Shown one piece after another: positions 15,101-15,897 of a DNA stretch of 15,897 nt. The stretch lies in NCBI GenBank assembly GCA_013152945.1, contig JAADFL010000168.1, positions 1 to 15,897 of the forward strand. The letters are read 5' to 3'. The notes beneath the pieces were generated by a model. That model was not told the origin of the DNA, searched no databases, and worked only from the letters and a program-made list of their open reading frames with translations. How positions within the stretch are numbered: position 1 is the stretch's first letter; each line of letters opens with the position of its first letter. A program made the position numbers and the translations under genes. The DNA comes from Deltaproteobacteria bacterium. Its GTDB lineage: Bacteria; Myxococcota_A; JAADFL01.

Positions 15101-15580
15101 AGAGTACTCCATTGCCGCCTTCTTGGCGGCCTCATACCTGCCTGCCAGCAAGTACTGTGCGACCTCGCCCTGCAGGCAGGCGGACATACCGATTAAGCCA
15201 TCGCCGTATTGCTTCAATAAATCCTTGTCTATCCGCGCATGATAGAAAAACCCGTCCAGGTTGGCGATTGTCATGAGCCTGCAAAGGTTCTTGTAGCCCT
15301 GGTGGGTCCTTGCAAGTAACACCAAGTGATTGTTTCCCCTGTGGGTCCTGTCCTTGTGCCCGTGTACCGACAGGTAAGCCTCTACCCCGATGATTGGCTT
15401 GATACCCGCCTTCTTTGCTTTCTGGTAAAAATCCAGCGCTCCATACATCACCCCGTGGTCAGTAAGGGCCACAGTATCCATCCCAAGCTCCTTGAGCCTT
15501 GGAAACAGCTTGTCCAGGAGAATTGCGCCATCCAAGAGTGAGTATTGCGAATGAAGATGCAGGTGCACGAAATCGCTCAT
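12131..15580 (-). CDS. dnaE: DNA polymerase III alpha subunit
   Basis: The product has 1149 residues (E. coli 1160), starting at ATG 15580 with GGAGG six bases upstream. It is the replicative polymerase catalytic subunit. Order of domains: PHP (1-270) with HLHLH (6-10), TDHG (40-43), Glu67, NHLVLLA (84-90), SACLQGE (133-139) and TNDCHY (201-206); palm with catalytic Asp400 and Asp402 (PDFDIDF) and Asp550 (VKFDFLGLKTL); fingers including RPGPLQSGM (632-640) and YQEQVMQIA (674-682); a beta-clamp motif QGNLF (907-911); an OB fold at about 978-1045 (ATVRIGGIV, FFLEDLTG); and a C-terminal domain for tau binding. All PHP metal ligands appear retained, unlike E. coli DnaE. It is a single gene with no visible operon partner. 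A DnaE1-type essential polymerase is by far the best reading; the imuBC-associated DnaE2 is less likely given length and clamp motif. Confidence 0.98.
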   Translation of the reverse strand: MSDFVHLHLHSQYSLLDGAILLDKLFPRLKELGMDTVALTDHGVMYGALDFYQKAKKAGIKPIIGVEAYLSVHGHKDRTHRGNNHLVLLARTHQGYKNLCRLMTIANLDGFFYHARIDKDLLKQYGDGLIGMSACLQGEVAQYLLAGRYEAAKKAAMEYSSIFGEDGFYLEVQQNGLPEQETVNKGMLELARETGLPLVATNDCHYLYPGGAKAHDILLCISTKKTLQDKDRLTTESDQFYLKSPQEMISQFEGFPHAVENTLKIAESCNVEIPLGKVFLPKYDVPNEYSLESFLEERAREGFEKRLGRLNQNDREVYRKRLEEELEVITKMGFAGYFLIVWDFIKYAKEHGVPVGPGRGSGAGSLVAYCMGITDIDPLKYGLLFERFLNPERVNMPDFDIDFCMNRRDEVIKYVKQKYGENNVAGIVTFNSLKARGCIRDVGRVMGMPYGEVDKLAKLVPEGPKVTISSALETEPRLKEKMRKDPRVRDLFQTAVSLEGLNRNSGMHAAGIVIGDKPLWEYCPLAKQDREVVTQYAKEDVEKVGLVKFDFLGLKTLTVIAEAERLINMSLPGNEKFSINDIPLDDKRVYDLISSGDTTGVFQLESSGFKDLMQRLKPDRFEDIIAAVALYRPGPLQSGMVNDFVDRKHGRAEVKYPHPMLEDILSETYGTIVYQEQVMQIARTMSGYTLGGADMLRRAMGKKKMKVMTQQRETFIKGALERNVDKKKAGEIFDLLEKFAEYGFNKSHSAAYALLSYQTAYLKTHYPLEFLAALFTCDMDNTDKVTRYMANARENGNPVHPPHVNESEYNFGVRNNAVIFGLGAIKGVGGGPVEALLEARREGGAFTDIFDLTERCESRKVPKKAIECLIKAGALDGLGPNRACMMTSLDSAIESGQVKQREILWGQGNLFGGGNDGDIHLERKFPDVEEWSDKLKLANEKEVLGFYLSGHPLKGLENEIKMYTTHNCSKALEETSRATVRIGGIVENYRERPAKNGLGRNAFFFLEDLTGRIEVLVFSNVYVQYGKVLESDDPLVVTGRILLEGSSENPIRKIRAEKLESLEQARKEKVSGVEFVLPAEKARTEQLVKLRDLLKTYNGKLSTFVRMRESGSWEILFKLPEEFRVDPVEALLSAADRIFDDRVCRLRFG

Positions 15581-15897
15581 AAGGAGCCTCCGTGGTTACT
15601 ATGAAAGCTTAATCTTGCCTGTGTCCTTTATAATGATTCGATGGTATATCGGTTTCAAGACTTCGCATGTCAGCGCCGTTGGACCTCTTCTTGATGCCCG
15701 CATGGAAACCACGTTAGGCCGTGTTTGGCTTCAAGTCAAGGGCTTGTTTAAAGCACAAGCATCCAAGCGCCAAGCGCCCCCACCCAAGTTGATTTTTCAT
15801 GTTTCGCTTTTTTTAGGGCCGAATTAATACATGGCATGCATGTAATAACCTGCAAAGGGTTTATATTGTTGATTTGGATGAAAGGTTTAACCCACCT
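15581..15897. other. Non-coding right edge upstream of dnaE
   Basis: The 317 bases hold the dnaE ribosome binding site and probable promoter. Beyond about 15660 I see no gene, tRNA or mobile element. A 70-codon plus-strand frame at 15615-15827 has no start signal and atypical composition. GCTTGT (15742-15747) and ACAAGC (15755-15760) form a 6-base hairpin without a T-run. The last 100 bases are AT-rich and may belong to the control region of the next gene. Confidence 0.5.
15630..15658 (-). promoter_or_regulatory. Candidate dnaE promoter
   Basis: On the minus strand TTGAAA (15653-15658) and CATTAT (15630-15635) are 17 bases apart, with an overlapping TATAAA (15627-15632). The leader to ATG 15580 would be about 40-45 bases. 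Confidence 0.35.

Noticed and set aside
15615-15827. 70-codon plus-strand frame at the right edge
   Set aside because: It overlaps the dnaE promoter region, lacks a ribosome binding site and encodes no recognisable pattern.

Overview
The window reads as chromosomal DNA of a Gram-negative bacterium, most likely of the deltaproteobacterial/Myxococcota type. The pointers are a surface lipoprotein with an Asp-Thr repeat linker, a TolB/CsgG-like secreted domain family that I associate with those lineages, many signal peptides, a FliO/P/Q/R-type export gate and a PMT-like glycosyltransferase with a WEPHYGE motif. The lineage is inferred from protein style only; there is no rRNA or tRNA in the window. 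Coding density is high, with several 4-base start/stop overlaps and convergent genes that touch or overlap.

Layout, left to right. (1) 1-1101, minus strand: a TolB-like secreted/membrane protein followed by a lipoprotein that runs off the left edge. (2) 1324-3986, plus strand: a probable operon of an unusual radical SAM protein, a 70-residue membrane peptide and an HtrA/Deg-type protease with two PDZ domains. (3) 3990-4637, minus strand: a coiled-coil envelope protein with a signal peptide and a C-terminal membrane anchor. It is divergent from (4) 4839-7319, plus strand: a complete ABC-3 type metal-uptake operon (binding protein, ATPase, permease) whose binding protein lacks two of the usual metal ligands. 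(5) 7309-9497, minus strand: four translationally linked genes, FliO, FliP/SctR, FliQ/SctS and FliR/SctT, which build the type III export gate; no other flagellar or injectisome gene is visible. (6) 9760-12096, plus strand: a large PMT/ArnT-like membrane glycosyltransferase. (7) 12131-15580, minus strand: DnaE, the replicative polymerase alpha subunit, with an apparently intact PHP metal site. (8) 15581-15897: about 320 bases with the probable dnaE promoter and no gene that I can support.

The most interesting points are the export gate, whose sequences mix flagellar and injectisome signatures; the metal-binding protein with altered ligands; the CX4CX2C radical SAM motif; and a direct-repeat candidate operator in the 4638-4838 divergent region. 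I see no CRISPR array, insertion sequence, prophage or clear defence system, and no single strong candidate for a wholly new system.
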